DNA from: Xaviernesmea rhizosphaerae
GTDB taxonomy: Bacteria > Pseudomonadota > Alphaproteobacteria > Rhizobiales > Rhizobiaceae
Length of the DNA: 64,000 nucleotides
Assembly: GCF_001938945.1 (NCBI RefSeq)
Contig: NZ_MKIO01000018.1
Location: 85,389-149,388 of the forward strand
Direction: 5' to 3'
A program made the translations under genes and the position numbers. The notes under the pieces were generated by a model. The model worked only from the letters and a program-made list of their open reading frames with translations. It was not told where the DNA came from and ran no database searches. Numbering within the stretch: position 1 is the stretch's first letter; each line of letters starts with the position of its first letter. Shown one piece after another: positions 60,656 through 64,000 of the stretch.

Positions 60656-61546
60656 ATGGATACGCTGACCCGCATGCGCGCCTTCATCGATGTGGTCGAT
60701 GCCGAGGGCTTCTCCGCCGCCGGCCGCCGGGTCGGGCGATCCAAGGCGCTCCTGTCGAAATATGTCCGTGAGCTGGAGGACGAGCTGGGCGCGCTGCTGC
60801 TCAACCGGACGACGCGTCAGTTCTCTCTGACTGAGGCCGGCCATCTCTATTACCGCACGGCCTCCGAGATCCTGAAGGAGATCGACAATCTCTCCGATCT
60901 CGTTCGCGCCGGCAATGCCGACCTCAAGGGGCGCATCCGCATCACCGCGCCACGCACCTTCGTCGATGCCGAGATCGGCCAGTCGCTGATCGATTTCCGT
61001 CTGGCGCATCCGGAACTGTCGCTGGAGATCATTGCCGACGATCGCTTCGTCGATCTGGTGGAGGAGGGCTTCGACGTGGCCATCCGCATCACCAAGCTCG
61101 AGGATTCGACGCTGATCGCCCGCAAGCTGTCCGATTTCCAGATCATCATCTGCGCGGCGCCCGACTATCTCAAGCGCAGCGAGCCGATCCTTCATCCCTC
61201 CGATCTGGCGCGGCATGCCTGCATCATCGATACCAATGGCCGCTCCTACAGCAGCTGGCGCTTCTGCGAGCCGGATGGGTCTCCCTTCAGCGTGTCGGTA
61301 AGCGGGCCGATGGAGGTCAATAGCCCGCTTGCCAGCGTGCGCGCCGCCCGCGCCGGGCTCGGCATCGCTGCCGTGCCGGATTTCATCGCCCGGCCGAAAG
61401 TCGCCTCCGGCGACCTCGTGGCGATCCTGCAGGATTTCTGCCCGCAGGATCGCGGCATCTATGCCATCTATCCGCACCGGCGCTATCTGCCGGCCAAGGT
61501 GCGCACCCTGGTCGATTTTCTGCACAGCTGGTTTCGCCGGGGGTAG
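60656..61546 (+). CDS. LysR family transcriptional regulator
   Basis: A 296-aa LysR-type regulator. The N-terminal HTH reads MDTLTRMRAFIDVVDAEGFSAAGRRVGRSKALLSKYVRELEDELG, followed by LNRTTRQFSLTEAGHLYY. The substrate-binding domain is of the periplasmic-binding type (GRIRITAPRTFVD... to LRRFL-like end). The start at 60656 was chosen because the HTH begins there; no strong ribosome site is seen. The divergent neighbour is ornithine decarboxylase, across a region with phased repeats. Control of that gene is plausible but unproven; the downstream 2-hydroxyacid dehydrogenase gene is another candidate. Confidence 0.9.
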   Translation: MDTLTRMRAFIDVVDAEGFSAAGRRVGRSKALLSKYVRELEDELGALLLNRTTRQFSLTEAGHLYYRTASEILKEIDNLSDLVRAGNADLKGRIRITAPRTFVDAEIGQSLIDFRLAHPELSLEIIADDRFVDLVEEGFDVAIRITKLEDSTLIARKLSDFQIIICAAPDYLKRSEPILHPSDLARHACIIDTNGRSYSSWRFCEPDGSPFSVSVSGPMEVNSPLASVRAARAGLGIAAVPDFIARPKVASGDLVAILQDFCPQDRGIYAIYPHRRYLPAKVRTLVDFLHSWFRRG

Positions 61547-61674
61547 CCGCCGGCTTGCCCCTTTTTGTATGTTATCACTTACCTAATTCGGCTTGTGGCT
61601 TGCAGCTTCGCCCTGTGGTCCTGTTGGCCACGCCGCTCCCTTTCCCTGTTGTCAGGGCATCCTCTGGAGGTTTC

Positions 61675-62646
61675 ATGTCGAGCGATCATCGTCCCCTCAT
61701 CGTCGTGCCCGGGCGCATGCATCCCCGGGTTCTCGCGCGCCTGCCCGGCGATTTCGAGATGGTGCAGCTCGATGCGGCCGATCCCGCCCTGGTCACCCCG
61801 GATCTGGCGGCGCGGGCGGCGGGCATCGCTACGACCAACCGTCTGCCGGCCAATTTTCTCGCGGCCTTCGAAACGGTGGAGATCGTCGCCAATTTCAGCG
61901 TCGGCTATGACGGGATCGATGTCGATGCGGCCGCCGCGCGCGGCGTCGTCGTCACCAACACGCCTGATGTGCTGAACGAGGAGGTGGCCGATACGGCCAT
62001 TGCCCTGCTGCTCAACAGCCTCAGGCGTTTTCCCGCGGCGGAAGCCTATCTGCGCGCCGGCCACTGGGCGGAGAAGGGGCCTTTTCCGCTGACGCCGCTG
62101 AGCCTGCGCGACCGGACGGTCGGCATTTACGGTCTCGGGCGTATCGGCCAGGCAATTGCCAAGCGGCTGGAAGGGTTCGGCGTACCGATCGGCTATCACA
62201 CCCGCAGCAAGCGCGAGGATGTCGCCTACACCTATTATCCGAGCCTCAAGGCGATGGCGGAAGAGGTGGACACGCTGATCAGCATCGTGCCCGGCTCGGA
62301 CGAGACCCGGCACACGCTGAATGCCGAAATCTTCCAGGCGCTGGGGCCGCGCGGCGTGGTGATCAATGTCGGCCGTGGATCGACGCTGGACGAGGCGGCG
62401 CTCGCCGCCGCGCTGAAGGACGGCACGATCGCGGCCGCCGGGCTCGACGTGTTCGAGAACGAACCGCATGTGCCTGAGGCGCTGATCGCACTGGAGAATG
62501 CCACCCTGCTGCCGCATGTGGCCTCGGCTTCGGAAGACACGCGCAACGCCATGGCCGATCTGGTGGTCGACAATCTCAAGAGCTGGTTTGCCACAGGCGC
62601 CGCCTTGACGCCGGTGCCGGAAACGCCGTTCCGGCGCAAGGGCTGA
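61675..62646 (+). CDS. D-isomer specific 2-hydroxyacid dehydrogenase
   Basis: A 323-aa NAD(P)-dependent dehydrogenase of the glyoxylate/hydroxypyruvate reductase group. The Rossmann motif is VGIYGLGRIGQAIAKRL. Catalytic residues lie in VINVGRGSTLDE (Arg), LDVFENEPHVPE (Glu) and LLPHVASASEDTR (His). A GGAGG site is just upstream of the ATG. The substrate could be glyoxylate, hydroxypyruvate or a sugar-acid derivative. It is 128 bp downstream of the LysR gene on the same strand. Confidence 0.93.
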   Translation: MSSDHRPLIVVPGRMHPRVLARLPGDFEMVQLDAADPALVTPDLAARAAGIATTNRLPANFLAAFETVEIVANFSVGYDGIDVDAAAARGVVVTNTPDVLNEEVADTAIALLLNSLRRFPAAEAYLRAGHWAEKGPFPLTPLSLRDRTVGIYGLGRIGQAIAKRLEGFGVPIGYHTRSKREDVAYTYYPSLKAMAEEVDTLISIVPGSDETRHTLNAEIFQALGPRGVVINVGRGSTLDEAALAAALKDGTIAAAGLDVFENEPHVPEALIALENATLLPHVASASEDTRNAMADLVVDNLKSWFATGAALTPVPETPFRRKG

Positions 62647-62712
62647 GGGGACGGCCGCGCATCCCGTGACGGTTCAGAGGCGACACCGGCGGATCGGGCG
62701 ACAGAGGAAGGG

Positions 62713-63483
62713 TCAGGCCGAGAGCCTGGCCGCCTGCCGCGCGCGGACATAGTCCGTCAGCGCCTCGCCGAAAGCGGAAAAGATCTGGCCGGAGGGGCTG
62801 TCGGTGCCGACCCAATATTCGGGGTGCCACTGCACGCCGACGGCAAAGCCCTTGGCATCGATGACGGAGACGGCCTCGACGGTGCCATCGTCGGCCAGCG
62901 CTTCGACGGCAAGGCCCGGGGCCAGCGCGGAGATCGCCTGGCGATGCAGCGAGTTGACCTGGATCTCGCCAGCGCCGACCACGCGGGCCAGGCACGAGCC
63001 TTCCTTGACCGAAACGCCCTGGCGAATCGCATATTTCACGTCGCGGTCGGGATCCTCCGGGTGGCGGTGGTCCCAGATGCCCGGCTGTTCCTGAATGTCG
63101 TTGGCCAGCGTGCCGCCGAGCGCGACATTGAGTTCCTGAATGCCACGGCAGATGGCAAGCACCGGCATGCCGCGCTTCAGCGCCGCGCGGATCAGCGGCA
63201 GGCTGGTGGCGTCGCGGCCGGGATCGAAAGGCCCGTCCTGTTCGGTCGCCGTCCGGCCATAAAGCGAGGGGTGGACATTGGAGCGCGCGCCGCTGACAAG
63301 CAGCCCGTCGACGCGGTCGAGCAGCGCGTCGGCGTCATTGCCCTCTTCCAGGGCGGGAACGAGCAGCGCCATGGCGCCGGCGCCCTCGACCGCGGCGCGC
63401 ACATATTGATGCGCTACGGCATGCCAGTCGCTGCCCTCGAATTCGCGATAATCACAGGGAATGGCGACGATCGGCTTGGTCAT
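62713..63483 (-). CDS. Gamma-glutamyl-gamma-aminobutyrate hydrolase-like class I amidotransferase
   Basis: A 256-aa class I glutamine amidotransferase of the peptidase C26/PuuD family. The nucleophile Cys112 lies in PVLAICRGIQELNVALGG, and the catalytic His220-Pro-Glu222 in VQWHPEYW. PuuD hydrolyses gamma-glutamyl-GABA in putrescine breakdown, which fits the polyamine gene 3 kb away. Other members act on related gamma-glutamyl amides, so the exact substrate is inferred. It is encoded opposite to its right-hand neighbour and converges with the 2-hydroxyacid dehydrogenase gene. Confidence 0.89.
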   Translation of the reverse strand: MTKPIVAIPCDYREFEGSDWHAVAHQYVRAAVEGAGAMALLVPALEEGNDADALLDRVDGLLVSGARSNVHPSLYGRTATEQDGPFDPGRDATSLPLIRAALKRGMPVLAICRGIQELNVALGGTLANDIQEQPGIWDHRHPEDPDRDVKYAIRQGVSVKEGSCLARVVGAGEIQVNSLHRQAISALAPGLAVEALADDGTVEAVSVIDAKGFAVGVQWHPEYWVGTDSPSGQIFSAFGEALTDYVRARQAARLSA

Positions 63484-63688
63484 GCGGCAATCTCCGGAGA
63501 AACGGGCGGCTTCCGCCAGGGACGGCGCCGCAATGGATCTGCGATGCCGCAGGCGGCGCGCCGCGTCAAGACGGCACGGCCATTGAGGCGGCCGGACGGA
63601 TTGCGCCGCCGGACAGTTTCGCTACACTGGCGGCGGAGAGAGGATGCGGCGCCGGCTGGCATCGCGATGAGGAGGAAGAGAGGACAAG

Positions 63689-63913
63689 ATGGCCAAGCAC
63701 AGCGACGGACCGGCCGAAATCGGCGCGCCGATGGACTATGCCGAACACGAAAAGACCTATAGCGGCTTTCTGGCAGCGACGAAATTTCTGACGATCTTCT
63801 GCGTGGCGCTGCTGATCGCCATGGCGGCGCTGTTCTTCACCAATGCGGGCGCCATCACCGCGATCGTCCTGTTCATCCTGCTGAATGTCGCCGGCCATTA
63901 TCTGATGCGCTGA
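63689..63913 (+). CDS. aa3-type cytochrome c oxidase subunit IV
   Basis: A 74-aa alphaproteobacterial oxidase subunit IV. The polar N-terminus contains MDYAEHEKTYSGFLAATKF, the family signature. Two hydrophobic stretches follow: one around FLTIFCVALLIAMAALFF and a second ITAIVLFILLNVAGHYL. It is a small, non-catalytic membrane subunit of the terminal aa3 oxidase. No other oxidase genes lie in the window, which is usual for this orphan subunit. GAGGAAGAGAGGA lies upstream of the ATG. Confidence 0.9.
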   Translation: MAKHSDGPAEIGAPMDYAEHEKTYSGFLAATKFLTIFCVALLIAMAALFFTNAGAITAIVLFILLNVAGHYLMR

Positions 63914-63925
63914 GGGCCTGCGCTT

Positions 63926-64000
63926 AGAGCATCGGACCGAAAAGTGGGAACCGGTTTTCGGAAAAATCCGATGCAAAAACAAAAATCTAGAGCATCGCAC
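63926..64000. repeat. RIME-like palindromic element, copy 4 (runs off the window)
   Basis: The inverse of copy 1: AGAGCATCGGACCGAAAAGTG leads into GGTTTTCGGAAAAATCCGATGC, followed by AAAAACAAAAATCTAGAGCATCG. The second palindrome is cut by the window edge. Its core is almost identical to copy 1. Confidence 0.85.

Overview
This GC-rich 64 kb window looks like chromosomal DNA of an alphaproteobacterium of the Rhizobiaceae (Rhizobium/Agrobacterium relatives). The evidence is a Mrp-type antiporter operon with fused A and B subunits (the rhizobial pha type), a ligase-associated exonuclease/DNA ligase pair, an alphaproteobacterial aa3-oxidase subunit IV, the rhizobial ornithine decarboxylase with a long leader, and four copies of a palindromic intergenic element of the RIME type. 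The genus cannot be fixed from the sequence alone. There are no rRNA or tRNA genes, insertion sequences, prophage or CRISPR arrays. Most genes are compact and separated by short gaps.

Layout. 1-6 kb: phaAB-C-D-E-F-G cation/proton antiporter operon on the minus strand, running off the left edge. 6-11 kb: a DUF3830 protein, a NodT-type outer membrane lipoprotein and a CHASE-PAS-GGDEF-EAL c-di-GMP protein. 11-16.6 kb: an ATP-dependent DNA ligase with its exonuclease partner, a nucleoside hydrolase and a D-amino-acid dehydrogenase-like enzyme. 16.7-24 kb: a His/Ala-rich membrane-anchored protein of unknown function, lysS, gltX, a PAS-GGDEF cyclase and a TerC-like membrane protein. 24-28 kb: a TetR regulator divergent from an EmrAB-like efflux pair, with two palindromic operators between them.

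28-39 kb is a sugar region. A LacI regulator with tandem operators precedes xylB and xylA, and is followed by a soluble globin-coupled chemoreceptor. Next come a sugar isomerase/epimerase, a CatB-like acetyltransferase, a Gfo/Idh/MocA dehydrogenase and a GH1 beta-glucosidase, two of them preceded by AACGTT-centred boxes typical of LacI-family repressors. 39-46.7 kb holds small metabolic and regulatory genes: VOC, YafY/WYL, TrhO, a CYTH-CHAD pair, KDPG aldolase, a nucleotidyltransferase, DUF533 and GNAT. 46.8-54.6 kb: a NicO-type metal exporter with a DUF1007 partner, an orphan LacI repressor, a MarR regulator divergent from a creatininase-family enzyme, a Phd/VapC toxin-antitoxin pair, and a CobW GTPase with a long His loop overlapping a WD40 gene.

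54.6-64 kb: a sugar-efflux MFS protein, a serine hydrolase, a GNAT protein, ornithine decarboxylase with a roughly 400-nt leader and a good sigma70 promoter, and a divergent LysR regulator. Between the last two lie four exactly 11-bp-spaced CTTGC repeats. The end holds a 2-hydroxyacid dehydrogenase, a gamma-glutamyl-GABA hydrolase-like amidotransferase and oxidase subunit IV. The most interesting items are the odc/lysR control region, the His-rich protein at 16.8-18.2 kb, the CobW-WD40 and CYTH-CHAD pairs, and the operator sets around the sugar genes.
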